A stretch of 64,000 nt of DNA from positions 38,913,474 through 38,977,473 of the forward strand of contig NC_067113.1 in assembly GCF_021347895.1 (NCBI RefSeq), given 5' to 3'. This DNA comes from Acanthochromis polyacanthus (lineage: Eukaryota > Chordata > Actinopteri > Pomacentridae). The notes beneath the pieces are model-generated. The model was given only the letters and a program-made list of their open reading frames with translations, searched no databases and was not told the origin of the DNA. Position numbers and translations under genes: made by a program. This document shows positions 38,136-52,100 of this stretch, one piece after another. Position 1 is the first letter of the stretch. Every line of letters starts with the position of its first letter.

Positions 38136-40190
38136 AAAGCAAAATCACTGTTTTGAGGGTGTAAATTTTATACAATAATAGGTTTAATTAATGAATTCAT
38201 CAATAACACTAATTAAGTACAGCTGAAATCTCTCCTTATGCTGATGGTGTTATTCTATTAACAGGAGTTATAAACTCTGTTCGGCAGTCATTAACCGCCT
38301 CAGAAGACTTTGTCACGGTGGACCTCATTAAAAAAAACCACCATTAATGATTATCTAAAACGTTGGAGATTACATTTTTGCCACCTTATGTTACCATTTC
38401 TCCACTAAATGACTGTTTTATCTTGAAATTACGCTGTAAATGATGTAATTTCTTGCATGTGAATTTAGTTTGTTTGCAAGTTCAGATCTGCTAGATGTTG
38501 GGTCAACTAACAAGTTTTATTTTAGGTCTCCAGTCTTAAGATCAACACTTAATTTTCATTACTGACATGATGATGTACAGGACTATTTACTTGTTTTATG
38601 TATGTTATTTTTAACGTAAGGTATATATGTTTTTTTAAGAAATCCGGTTAATTTCTCATAATTAGACGTCTATGATGGATGAACTCTACTCCAGACTTTA
38701 ATGCGACCATAAAAGTTCAGATTGATTCTTCTATTTTGCAGCGTTTGGAGCTAAAGGTTGAACTCTTTGTTTCAGCCAGTTTGAGCTACATTTAGTCATC
38801 CACACCTCTTTCCTTCCTTCCTGTTCTCTGCCACTCTCTCTCATAGTTTCTAGGAACAAAAGATCCACGAGTTCACTGGTCAGGAATCACCCCACACAGA
38901 GGAGAACGTTCCCACAACTTTAAACTAACGTTACCTACAAGTTCCTGCAAGGTTTTTTTCAAATACCGACTGAAGCAACATTAATGGTATTACCCAACAT
39001 TGTTGGAACATCTTTGGAGAATGTCGTCTATCTTTAGAAAAACCTCTCACTGCATGCATTACAAGAATTTTGCAGAATTTTTCAAGAACACACGGTTCCA
39101 AAGACATTCTTACTCAGTCTGGGCAGGACAAGGTTCTGCAGCTTTCAAACAAATGCTTTCCAAATGTTCCCCAGGCTTCAGAGGATTTTCAGAGAACATT
39201 CCTGTAATGTGATAAAAAAGATGCCTGCAGGATGTTGTTGAGAGAACACATTAGAGAACGTTCTTCTGTAAAACATAAAGTGTTCCATGATAATAAAGGA
39301 AGAACAGCCTCAGTGTAAATTTCAGTTTTGTTAACGTCAGGGCGTTATCTTAACGTTATCTTTAAGAACATTATGTGAACTACAAGAAAACATTGTAGAA
39401 CTTTCTTGGATCCCTCTTAGAACGCTTACATTTCTGCTGGGATGTTAAGTTGTTTAGACCCACCGGATCCAGTCGGTACTAACCCATGTAAACACGTTCC
39501 CACCTGTTCTGGAGAAGAGTTACCAGGAGGTTCTGAGTCAGTCAGTCCAACATGGTTCCACGTTCTTCATGTCCAGTTTTTATTGTACAGATTACAGGTA
39601 ACAATATATAGAGTAGATAACGAGGTTACAGCACTACTCAGTGGCTAATGTTCTGCACCATTACAACATTCAAGTTGATTAGTAATACATGAAAAAGCCA
39701 AACGTAGAATAGTAGAACGGACGTACACTAACAGCATCGAGTGTACTCTGACGGATTGTAATGCCCACACAGGAGAAGTTTGAAGGGACCCTAATATTTA
39801 TGTTGTTAACGTGGTTCTTTACACATTTTTCTTTCAAGTGTTCATGAAACTTGTTATGGCTGATTTGAAATGTGATTTTGAACCCATAATTCCTGCCTTC
39901 TAATTCAGGACTTCCTCTCTTTACTGCACAAATAAAACTTCATATAAATCAGAAACCACTTCCTGCTATTCAGTGTTAGCATTCCTGCTAGCTTGTAAAA
40001 CTATTTTGTCAGCGACTTCTTCTTTTCCTTTCGGCTTTTTCCTTCAGGGGTCGCCACAGTGAATCAATTGCCTCCATCTAATCCTGGAGTTGTCAGCAAC
40101 TGGAAAATGCTGCTGACTAAAACAGTTCCGAGCCACTGGATTACAAAGACTTTTTAATGAGTTTCCATTTATAAATAAGTAAACTTTGTC
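38136..40190. other. intergenic DNA, no gene recognised
   Basis: No supported exon. Around 38,880-39,430 there are diverged gaacattc/gaacgttc phrases like those at 34,080. At 40,016-40,085, ttcggctttttccttcaggg then gtcgccacagtgaatca resembles a fish LINE 3' end, too short to classify. Confidence 0.55.
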
Positions 40191-41790
40191 ATGAGGTACA
40201 ATGTTAGCCAAAGAACAAGTCAATACTCAAGTGTTTGCTTCAATTAAACTTTTACATGTACTGAAATTGTCTCTTTCCCCAACTAGTGTCAGCAAAGAAC
40301 AAATATTTACATTAGCTGAAATTGGTTTCTCTGCAAGCTAACGCTACAGAAAGAACCGTCTTTTACAAAGTCTAAAATTGATTTTTCCACAAGCTAATGT
40401 TACTGAAAACAAACATCTTTTACCTGAGCTGAAATTCATTCTTTCACAATCGAATGTTACAGAAAAACACATTTTACATGAACCAAAATTGGGCTGTTTA
40501 CTAGCTAATGTTACTGAAAGAACCATCTTTTACATTTAATTTGGAGCTAAATTTGGATATTCGACAAGCTAACCTTTCTCAAAGAATCATCTATAACATT
40601 AGCTAAGTTTGGTTCCTTCACAAGCTAACCTTTCTCAAAAAAACATCTTTCACGTTGAGCTAAAATACAGTCTTCCTCACACAGCTGTTACTAAAAGAAC
40701 CCATCTTTTACATAAGCTAAAACTGGTTCTTGCACATGCTAACATTAGTGAAAAAAACATTCTTTTAAAAGGGTTAGAATTGGTTCTTCTACAAGCAAAT
40801 GTTATTAAAAGAACTATGTTTTCCACGAGCTAAAATGTGTTCTTAAACAAGCTAATGTTATAAAAAGAACTATTTTTTAAATTAGCTAAAGTTGGCTAAA
40901 GTTAGTTCACCGAACTACTGTTACAGAAAAGAAAAACAACTTTTACCTGAGCTGAAATTGGTCCTTTTTGTTACATGTGGAAAATCAATTCATCTATAAC
41001 ATAACATTACATATAGAAACACTTTTTACTTAGGTTGAAATTGGTTCTTTCACAAGCTAATGTTCCAAAAAACACATCTTTTACATGACCCAATATTTGG
41101 CTATTCACAAGCTAACATTATTGAAAGAAATATCTTTTACATGAGCTAAAAATGGTTCTTCCACAAGGTAAATTTACTAAAAGAACATTCTTTTAAATAA
41201 GATAGAATTGGTTCTTCTACAAGCTAGCATTACATGAGTTAAAATTGGTTCTAAAACAAGCTAATGTTACAGAAAGAAGCATTTTTACATTAGCTAAAGT
41301 TGGTTATTTCACATGCTAACATTACCAAAACAACTACCTTTCAGAAGAGCTAAAACTATCTCCTTTAATAGCTATTGTTGCTGAAAGAACCATCTTATAC
41401 ATTAGCTAAAGTTGGTTCTTCAACAAACTATGGTTACAGGAAAATAAACATCTTTTACACAAGCTAAAACTGGCGCCTCCACAAGCTAATGTTATCAAAA
41501 CAAGTGAGCAAAAAGTGACTACTTTGCTAGATAGTATTACAGAAAGAACTATTTTTGCATGACCTAAAGTCAGTTTCCACAAGCTAAAGCTTCTAGAAAG
41601 TGCTATCATTTACAACAAGCTAAAACCAGTTTGTTCACAAGCTAATGTTACACAGAGAACTATCTTTAATGTTAACTTTAACTGGTTCTTCAACATTAAA
41701 ACTATCTTTTTGATGAGCTAAAATTAATACGTCTACAAGCTAATGTTGTTAGCGCCAAAAGCCATCTTTCAATAGTTAGTTTACTAACTA
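40190..41790. repeat. diverged ~60-bp minisatellite, acaagctaatgttac type
   Basis: About 1.6 kb of diverged copies of a unit reading roughly ttggttcttccacaagctaa + tgttactgaaagaaccatct + tttacatgagctaaaa. About 25 copies by spacing. Intergenic; no long open frame. Confidence 0.88.
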
Positions 41791-44469
41791 CTGCTGCAGA
41801 TGTTTTTTGATAAACTTCATTTCAGTTCCCAAGGCAATTCTTTTCAAAATAAGCTTCAGTGCCTTTGCTTATGGTGAGTTATACAATAAAGTGCAATAGT
41901 ATTAGCTAGCCGCTAGAGAAAGTCCTGAACCAGGGGGCAAAAACACAACTTAGAAGAACTCATTAATCATGTTTTCCATACAATCAAGGAAATTTGAGAC
42001 AAACTTTAGAAATATAGCTAACAGAAAACCAAAGATAATGCTAATTAGCCTTGTTTCCATGAACAGCTTTGGATAAACTAGCTGGAAACAAAAACCTTAA
42101 AAAACAAGAAGAAACAAACTTAACTATTTTTCATCTATAAGAGAAAAATTGAGAGACATTTCCAGGAATTGTTTCAATCAGGAAAGTAATATTCTTGATT
42201 GTCAGTCGGTATTGGTCAAGTTTTACGCTATCCGAAGACAAAGCAATGAAAGAAACAGTCGTAAATGGTCGATACGTCAAAACGTAGAAAAGGTATTTCC
42301 ATCTCCAAAGTAAGTCATTGATATTTTTTCTTTTTCTATTGAATTGTTTATTTTTGTCTTCATATTATGTGTTTCCATGAACTTTTTTCTTGATTCGACA
42401 CCTCAAAATAAGTAAAATACGTTTAAGTAAAATACGTTATGGAAACACAGCTAATAAAAGCTTATATTGCATTTTATAATTCTAGAGTAAACCTTGTAGT
42501 AACTTTCCTGGAAATATGACATATGTAGATGTTTTTTCTTTCACGGAATTAACAAATGTTAAGTAGATTGAAATCTTTGTTTGGTCGATTCTTGACAAAT
42601 GTCACCTTACCACACGTTTAGTTCATCCGTTTTATACTAAATGAAGGATTTAAGTCTTAAACTAGCAACAGTTTGCAGTTAAACTAATGGAAAGTTGAAC
42701 CCTGTCTCCATCAGAAAATTAGAAAAAACTAGCGGCAGTAGAGAGGCAGTGAATCTCTTCTAAATTCAAGTCAGCTCCAGATTTACTTCCCTACAAGTAA
42801 AGCATTTAGGGTCCCTTTAAGCTCCGTCAACAGTCAACAACATTGAAGTACAGGACATGAACCACATCCTACTGTACAGACACAATACTACGTCAGAGGC
42901 AGTGTGTGTTGTTGTTGTTGTTTCTGCAGAGAAAACCATCGAGGACAAACTCACTTTCACTCAGGCAGCTCAAACCAAGAGTGTAAAACACTTTAAAGCG
43001 CCGACTGATCCAGTTCCAGGCAAGAAGTGAGTCAGCGACGTTCCAGGAGGCAAGTAGTTCGTATAGACAAGAGACTCGGGTCCAGAGTCCTGCGGTTGTA
43101 TCGTAAGTAAGGAATAAAAATATATAGGTACATAGAAAAAGTCTTATCCAGAAGCTTCCAGTCGTAGCAGCAAGATTTCTGTGTTTTGTTTGGGTTTTAA
43201 TAGCACTTTAACATGTTCTGTACACCGTCGGATGTTCTTCGTTACTGGCATTACTGTCAAAACCTCGGAAAATCCCAAAACACTGGACACAGGAGTGAGA
43301 AAAACGCTTCAACGCTTCCGTTTCGGCTCTAAAACACGTCAATATAGAAAAACCGACCATCCTTTTCTGGACTCTGATTGTTTTTGGCAGATTTAGTCTC
43401 TCATTTGTTTGGAGGAAAATTTCAAAGTTATTGCTTAAACGGGGCAAAGTTTCAGATCTTTATTCTCAGTTTGTCTCTGAGATGTCAAAACAAATGCCAA
43501 TAGTTGATTCCAGTCGGTCTTTTGGACATAATGAGGCTTTTCAATGCGAGTCGAGAAATGGCTGATTGCTGCTAAAGACATCGAAAACATGTAAAAACAG
43601 TATAAAAATAAAGTTATTATTACTCTGATACACCAAAATAACATACTGACTAGATAACAGAATGTACAACAGCACATCGATGTGATGACTGCACCATCGT
43701 GACGGAAATTATTTCACATTTTTGGTATAAAGCAACGTTTCACACAACAGGGGAGGCTGGAAACTACAAGATGGAGTGTAAACTGTGAGACCGAGCAGCA
43801 AGAAATTTAGATTTATGCGTTAGGAATGAGTCAAGAATGACTCGTGTTTTCAATTTGGCCCAAAACTTTGGCAGCATTAATTTTAAGAATGAATCAAATC
43901 CATAAATTGGGACTAAAAGCAACTTTTGAGATAAATTCTGCATCATTATCTTCCATTTATTTGTGTATTTTACCAATCATATTAACTGGTATTGCTAAAA
44001 AAACAACAAAAAACACATCATTAGGGGTTTCTGCTCGAGATTATAATTTGAATACCTAAAAAACACAACAAAGACAAAACAACAATGATTTCATCCAAAA
44101 ACTATAGCTCCCATAATTCGTAGACTGGAGCTGTACTTGTTAAAAAAAATGTCAAAATAACAGCTGTTATTGTTTTAACGCCTGGTGTAGCAGCAGGACA
44201 CTAGAGTTAATGGGTTATGTGTTAGTAGCATGCTAGCTATAGCATGAGTTTATATATTAGCATCCATTTATTAGCAATAAAGCGCACTGAGCTATTAAAG
44301 CTAAAATTAGCATCTACTACGACTAGCTTAGCAGGAGCTTATTTGTTAGCATGTTTCATATGGCTGGAGGTCGGTCTGTTTGGGACCTCAGATTATAAAG
44401 TAAAAGTGAAACTGGTGTTTAACCCTCTGAACCCAAAAACCCACTGGTGGACTTGGAAAAACAAGTTAT

Positions 44470-44471
<2 letters not shown>
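41791..44471. other. intergenic DNA or ptprr 3' UTR, no gene recognised
   Basis: AT-rich with no supported exon. Several tag/atgctagc-type phrases occur around 44,200-44,350. A long ptprr 3' UTR could reach into this region, but I cannot show it. Confidence 0.5.

Positions 44472-44506
<35 letters not shown>
44472..44506. repeat. (AT)n microsatellite
   Basis: About 35 bp of pure TA repeats. Confidence 0.95.
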
Positions 44507-44508
<2 letters not shown>

Positions 44509-44869
44509 CTAAATGAAGCATTCATCAGCCAGAAACTGTAAAAACAGAAATCATCGGCTGATTATTATCTTTACGACGGTCCTGATCCCATGTGGAGTGT
44601 TGGTCCATTGGAAAAAATAAGCAAATCTCAGCTTAAAATCATGATATTTCACCAAATTTGCCTTATTCTACATGCAAAATTGAAAAATTAGCCAAAAATA
44701 AACCGTTTGCTCAAACCAGATACGGTAAAAAAAACAAAAAACTTTTGAACTCCTCAGCATAACCAGCAAGCAAGTAGTAAAAACATCTAAGTTTTCAGCC
44801 AGAGTTTTTGGCTACGTCTCCAATATATTTTTAAAAAATGTCAACACGTCTTAAACTTCTCTGAATGTC

Positions 44870-45185
44870 TGGGAAAAAAAAGTGTCCAAAGTAACTCAAA
44901 CTTTGTCAGAATGACAGAAACCTGGAAATAGGTCCCAATGATTGAGAAAATGGTCTAAAATGCTTTAAATTTCTCCAATGTAATTGAAAAATTGTCGAAA
45001 ATGACTTAAAATTGTCCAAATAATTGAAAAAAGTGTCTAAAATGACTTGACAATTGTTAGAAGTGATGGAAACCTGGAAACCTATTCAAAATGATCCAGA
45101 AAAATGGTCAAAATGGCTAAAATTAATAAAAAAAATAACTGAAAAAATGTCTACAAATGAATCTGTCCAAAATTACTATGCGGGG
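44870..45185. repeat. degenerate aaaatgactt tandem repeat
   Basis: Same phrase family as 2,335-3,115 (gtctaaaatgacttgacaat, gtccaaataattgaaaa). Confidence 0.7.
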
Positions 45186-45959
45186 AAAATCCAACCTACT
45201 GGATGAATAAAATAAAGTTGTTGGATATACATTTGGCATGGTGAAACATCTTTCTACAGCTGGAAACATGGAAACAGTTGAATATCTAGAGTTGGACATG
45301 TTGATTTGAGGTTATTTTTGATTTTCGACGTCATATCGCAGTGAAAAATGAGCCACAGTGGAGAAAAACTCATTTTAAAAAAACTGCTTCTTTGACTTCT
45401 GAGGGTTAAACGAAGCCAGTTTATGTTTAATTCATGTATTTGTTCACCTCGTGAGGTGGAACTGAAGCAGCATTAGCATTTAAACATGGCTGGTTAGCAT
45501 ATTTTAGCTAACGGAGCTGAAAGCTAACGGGTATATTTGGTATTTTTGAGATCGTTTTGAACCTCAGAACGTGAAAGTCACGCTGAACACCAGCTGAAGG
45601 ACATTTTAACTCCAGAGTGACCAAACTACAGGTTAAAATACGACAGGAAGTTGGTTCAACCGGCCGAGCTAACAGTCGTTTAGGCTAACACCAAAATAAT
45701 GTAGAAATCCTATAAGACACAGAAACACACCAGTGGTATCCAACTTTCAGTTTCAAACTACAGAAAAGAGGTAAGAGGACCGTTGGGTAAAAACACGATT
45801 CAGTCGGTTTAAGAGGAGATCCTTCGTTGCTCGCCAACAACACGTGAAGAAGAAACACCAGAGAAGAAGAAGAAGAAGGAGGATACATTCCATCCTCAGA
45901 AATTTACCTCCTCGTAGCTTCAGCAGGCTCCGCCCACTAAAGTCCTGATTGGTTGTCCA

Positions 45960-45965
45960 TTTATT
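45960..45965 (-). terminator. ptprr: candidate proximal ptprr polyadenylation signal
   Basis: AATAAA on the minus strand about 95 bp past the ptprr stop codon. It would give a very short 3' UTR; other AATAAA matches exist further left (for example near 39,580), so a long 3' UTR is equally possible. Confidence 0.3.
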
Positions 45966-46058
45966 TCAAACAGCTGCTTCCGATTCACCAGAGGTCCAAC
46001 AGTCAGATCTACCTGCCGAGGAGTCGTCGTGGTAACACACCTGCGGGCTGAAGCCTCC

Positions 46059-46152
46059 TCATTGGCCAGTTTCTGCAGAGAGGCGGGACTCGTACAGACT
46101 CAAGGCGTGATGGACGAACTCGTACTGCTCTCCGGTCTGGATCATTCCTCCT
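46059..46152 (-). CDS. ptprr: ptprr last exon, Q-loop and stop
   Basis: 94 bp. Encodes [20 protein letters not shown] then [10 protein letters not shown] and TGA (46059-46061). The Q-T--QY loop is intact. The C-terminal SRLSAET-Q is close to the human end. Acceptor ...ggacag. Confidence 0.96.
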
Positions 46153-49100
46153 CTGTCCGACCAAAAACAATAATGAAGTTGTTTAATTTTTTTATAAATC
46201 ACGTGTTTATAAGCATTCTACAGCCGGAATATCATAAATTAAAGATGACAGCCACTAATGAATGACTGAAAACATCTACAAGGCATCTAAGACCACAAAG
46301 AGACACAAAATTAACCACAAAGACACAAAACTAGTGCAAAGAGATGCAAAACGAACAAAGAAAATACCCAAAATGGGGGAAAAAAAAGATGTGAAACGAC
46401 CACAAAAGGATGCAAAGCGACAGCAAAAAGATGCAAAATGTCAAAAAAATGTAAAGCGACCACAAGCACGCGCAAAACAACCAAAAAAGATTGAAAATGA
46501 TCAAAGAAACAATAGAAAACAGCCAAAACAGATGGAAAATGAGCAAAAAAGATACAAAACAACCACAAAAAGATATAAAACAACCAAAAAAGATGTAAAA
46601 CAAAAATAAAAACACATAAAACAATCATAAAAATGAGTAAAATAACAAAAACATATGTAAGACAATCACAAAAATGATATAAAAGAGCCAAAGATGCAAA
46701 ACAACAAAAAAGATGGAGAATGACCAACAAAAAGATGGAAAACGACTAAAAGAAGGAAAACGATCAAAAGATGTGCAGAATAACCAAAAACTGATGGAAA
46801 ATGGATGGAAAACAACCACAAAAGGATATAACAAACCAAAAGATGAAAAGCGACAACAAAAAGATGCAAAATGACCACAGACAGATGTAAAACAACCAAA
46901 AAAAAACCATACAACTACCAAAAAAAGATGTCAGACATCATGAAAACCCAGAATAGCCACAAAACGACTTAAACCATTCCCAGTTGAACCATTCAAATCG
47001 GTTCTATCCGGCATTTTCTACCTGTCGGCTCTCAGCTGGCAGGTGATGCTCAGGACGTCCACCACTCCTTCCAGCTGAAGCTGCCGGCAGCCGATCGTCG
47101 TGGCGATGAAGCATCCCGTCCGGCCAATCCCCGCGCTGTAACAGAACCGTGTCATGATGACATCACTACAGAGAGGCTCTCTGATTGGCTCAGTGTTTGC
47201 TTTAGTACCTGCAGTGGACGACGACCGGACCTCCAGAACCTCGACTGGCCTCCACGTCAGCCATCAGCTGCAGCAGCGGCAGCGCCGAGTCGGGCGTCTT
47301 GTGGTCGGGCCACGACGTGTACCAGTAGTGCTGCAGCTCGCGGGTTTGATTCCCACACTGGAGGGGTAGAACGGGGTTAAAGAACGGTTCTGGTGGACAG
47401 GAAACAGGAAACAGGAAGTAGTTTACCTTCAGCGTGAGGCTGCGGCTGGTGAAGTGTTCACACTCTCTGACGCTGTTCACCAGAACCTCCACCCGGCCGT
47501 AGATCCCTCGTTTCTCTGGCCAGTACAGAACACACTTCTAGAGAAACACCGGGGGAAAAAACGGCTTTTAGGAAGTTTTACGAACTTTAGGACTCAGACT
47601 AACGTCACAATTTAAGGGTAAAACTTATTGAACGTTGAACCGTCCAGAGTCTCGGCTCACGTCAGACTTTAACGTTCTTTTTCTGCGTTTGCTGTTACCT
47701 CGTTCTTCTCCTTCAGTTTGGTGATCATGACGATGACCGGAGCCTCCTCCTGCCAGGCCATCTGCCAGAAGTCGTTCACCGTGTTCACCATCGGACCCTG
47801 GGTGGCGATGAACGCCTTGTGGTCGCCAAGGTAACCCTGAGACGGCAGCCAATCACAGAGTCAGAACAGTCATTCTACCTTAAATCATCAACATTTTAGA
47901 ACAGTTTCTGAAATTTAAATTATATTTTTAACTGATAAAAAAATTGAAATTTGAGGTGAAAGTTGCACATTTTTGTGTAATCGGTCGTTTCCGTGAATTA
48001 AAAAATGAGAGTTTTGGCTCAGATTTCCTTCATGAGATTGTGAACTTCCACTGAAGTCATTCTGAAGAGAAGTAGAAAGAATTTAAATGTTTTCTGTGGA
48101 GTTTCCTGACAGGAAGTTTCTATTGTGTGACAGTCTGAGAGCGACTTCAGATTCTGTTTACTTTCACTGAACAAAGAGGTTGAAGATGTTCCAGAGGTGA
48201 GAAGTCGACGGGTTTCTGTCCAAGTTTAGACAAAATATGATCTATAGAAGCAGCAAAAACTAAAGATGAGTTTGTTACCCGGATGTAGTTGGCGTTGATG
48301 TAGGAACTCAGCAGGTCGTTGCAGCTCTTGGACTTCAGGATCACTCTGGAATGAGGATCTGAAAGAAAAATAACGAGAAAAATGCAGATCAAACATTCAC
48401 AGACAGAAAGGACGAAGCTTTTTACCGCTCAGTTTAGATCAAGTCTGACGAGTTTTTAAGCCTGTTTTAAGCTCTAATTACAGTAGTCTTTAGTTTAAGG
48501 CTTTAATTTATGTAGTTTTTGAACCAGTTTTAGGCTTTGTCTTGATTAGATTTTAAGCTTGTTTTCACCTTTAATTCAACTACTTACTGAGAATATCTTC
48601 GGCTGTAATTTTACTATATTTTAGGCATTTTAAGCACATTTGAGCCCAAAGTCAGGAACAACTGATAAACATGAACGTTGTACAAGGATTTCATACGACC
48701 AGTTCCTGGGTGAGTCTGACAGACTTTAAGAACTCGTGTTCAGGTGAGGTGGACCACACTGAGGTGTAGAACTACCAGGTCTAAAAGTTGACTGAACCTA
48801 AACCATGACTCCTGTTTCTGACTTTTAAACCTCCTTCAGCTGAACCAACCACAACCCCTGAAACAATGAGTCCTTCAGAAAGACAACACAGAAACTGGAA
48901 CACAGGAAGCTTTGAATGACAGGTGAGCATTCCTTTCTCCTGATTGGCCGGAAGGAAAGGCCGTGTTGATAACTCCGCCCCCTCTCCAAAAACACCAAGC
49001 CAAAACCTCTTTTAGTGTATGAGTGAGTTACATAACGTCTTAATCGGGCGGTTCTCCCACCTCGCTGCGAGAACAAAATGTTCTGAGGAACGTCTATTGT

Positions 49101-52100
49101 TCCGCGGCCATCAGGAGGCGGGATGTTCTCCGGCTGCCCTTTGACTTCAGGCCCCTCCCACGTCATAAAACAACTTCCTGGTTCAACAGGAAATGAGAGG
49201 TGAGGATTTGCTTTGGAAGGTTTCCTAGCAACAGCGAGGACTCACTGGGCAGAATGGTTTTATATCGGTTCTTGGTTCCGTGGTTTGGGATGTCCAGCTC
49301 CTTGGGGTCGATGAAGTTCATCGGAATTTCCTGAAACGAGAAGAAAGACGAGTTTTACTGATGTTTTCTGGTTCAAACAGCGAACCTGACATGAGGATGA
49401 ATTAGGAAGGAAGATGAAGGACCCAAGGAGGCGATGATGATTAGAACGGCGATGAAAACATCCCATCATCAGAACAAACATATCCGGAACTATTCCAGCT
49501 TTAACAGCTGAAGTCAGATTCACCAGATGTTCAATTTCCTACAACTACAGCAAAAAGTTGACCTGAGTGCCTCAATTTAATTTAACTTACCCGTTGTTAG
49601 TTATAAAATCAGGAAATATCTACACGTTACGCACCTTCTATTTATTTACTGAACTACACGTTTAAACTTATAAAGACCATAAATATAATAACTCCAAAAC
49701 TTTGAATTTTATACGATGGAATCATTTAAACATGAATCTTTGTCACAAAAAACAATTATGAATCTGGGTCTTTCATAGATTTATTAAAGTTCTTCTGGAA
49801 AGATGACAAAGTCTACTGGGTCAAAAATATACATGAGGCCTTCAACCCCAAGAACACCAAACCTACCATCCAGCATGGAGGTGGCAGTATCATGCTCTGT
49901 GGAACTGGAGCTTTACACAAAGTAAATGGAATAATGAAGAAGGAGGATCACCTCCACGTTCTTCAGGAAAACCTAAAACCATCAGCAGAAGGTTGATCTT
50001 GGACACAGTTGGATGTTTCAACCAGACAATGAGTCCAAACACACATCAGACGTGGTAAAGAAATGGTTCCATCAGGACAGAATGAAGGTTCTAGAATGAA
50101 GGTTCTAGACTGGTCTCCCCAAAGTCCTGACTTAAGCCCATCAAGAACCTGTGGACTGATGAAGAAACTGACAGTATAATGATACTGCCACCTCCATGTT
50201 TGATAGTAGCTTTAGTGTCCAGAGGAGTCAAAGATAAACCAGAAAACTGAAACTAGAAGATCCGAACTGATGAGGAAACAGACAAACTTAAACAAATATT
50301 AGCTTTAAGGAGACCAGTCCAGAACCTTCATTCTATCCTGATGGAACCGTTTCTTTATTCGTTGTTTTGTGAATCGTTGTGTGTTTGTGGTTTTTTTTGT
50401 CACTTGTCCATTCCTTTGTCGCTTTCTGACTTTTTAATCAAATTTTTTGTATCTTTTTTGTTTTGTTTCGTGTCAATTGTCACATTTTTGTCATTTTGCG
50501 TCTCATTTTTGTTGTTTTGCATCTCAGTTTGGTCATTTTGCATCTCATTTTTGTCATTTTGCATCTCAGTTTTGTCGTTTTGCATCTCAGTTTTGTCATT
50601 TTGCATCTCATTTTTGTCATTTTGCATCTCATTTTTGTCGTTTTGCATCTCATTTTTGTCGTTTTGTGTCTAATTTTTGCCGTTTGTGTCTCATTTTTTT
50701 TGTTTTGCATCTCATTTTTGTCATTTTGAGTCTCATTTTTGTTGTTTTGCGTCTCATTTTTTTTGTTTTGCATCTCATTTTTGTCATTTTGCATCTCAGT
50801 TTTGTCGTTTTGCATCTCATTTTTGTCATTTTGCATCTCATTTTTGTCGTTTTGCGTCTAATTTTTGTCATTTTGCATCTCATTTTTGTTGTTTTGCGTC
50901 TAATTTTTGCCGTTTGTGTCTCATTTTTTTGTTTTGCATCTTATTGTTGCCGTTTTGCGTCTCATTTGTGACATTTGTGTCTCAGTTTTGTTGTTTTGCA
51001 TTTCATTGTTGCCGTTTTGCGTCTCATTTTTTTGCTATGTGTCTCATTTTTGTCATTTTCACGTCATTTTTGTCGTCTTCTTTCCCTGATTTTAACGTTT
51101 GATCGAACACGTGGACTTACGGCGAACTCGGCGTGCAGCTTGTGGGTGTTCTGGACGACGTCTCGGAGCTGCAGTCGGGTCAGCAGTCGCCCCGCCGACA
51201 GCAGGTACTCCCGGGCCGCCGCCTCCCTCGGCGTTACCACGGCAACGCTGAGGGGCTCCACGGCGCCAAGGGCCGACATGTCCAACACCAGAGAGACGTT
51301 GGAGCCTCGTCTGCAGAGGAAGGATGGGAGGGAAAACAGAAAAAAGAAGAGAATCTGTCAGAGCCGCTTCCTTCCTCAGTTTTTATCGATTCATGGACGA
51401 AGATTTAAGGCTCAAAGTTTAGAATGCTATAAACCTGAAAACGAGACCAGAGGAGAAAAACTGAATATAAAGCAACGAGAGGGAAATGGTGGACATGATG
51501 AGGAAAAAGAGGCAAAAATGAAGTAAAATGAGCCAACAGTGTAGAAACGTGATAACACAGTGAGGGAAAATGAGCTCACAAAGATGAAAAATGAACCCCA
51601 CATAGAGAGAAAATGAGCTCAGTGACGAAATTTTAGCCCACAGTTATTTACACACTAATTTTTCCTCACTGTAGGCTTGTTTACCTCACTATAGACTCAT
51701 TTTACCTCATTATTGGTGAATTCTACTTCAATGTAGGCTAATTTTACCTAATTTCATGCTCATTTTACCTCATTACATGCTCATATTATCTCACTACAGA
51801 TTCATTTTACCTCACTTTAGGCTCATTTTACCTCACTATAGGCTCATTTTACCTCACCGTAGGCTCATTTTACCTCACTGTAATGATTTTTGCATTATTT
51901 TTTAAAAATAAAGTCCAATCTATAAAAAATTCAATAACCCCTACGTCCCAAACGATAACTTTCCAACCAGTTGGACTCTTACAACTTACACATTTTTCAA
52001 TGGTAAATGAAAAAAGAATTGAAGATGTTGTTTTTAGTTTGAGCTCAAGTAGTTGTTCTCTTGATGAGCTGCCCACAAGCTTTTTAAAGTCCGTGTTGGG

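Noticed and set aside
43181..44059. Possible intergenic gene between ptprb and ptprr
   Set aside because: Only short frames of 70-80 codons on both strands; no motif, start context or splice pattern.
50341..51102. Several overlapping open frames of 80-174 codons on both strands
   Set aside because: They are readings of a 21-bp tandem repeat whose period is divisible by three; composition is repetitive and no start context or homology supports a gene.
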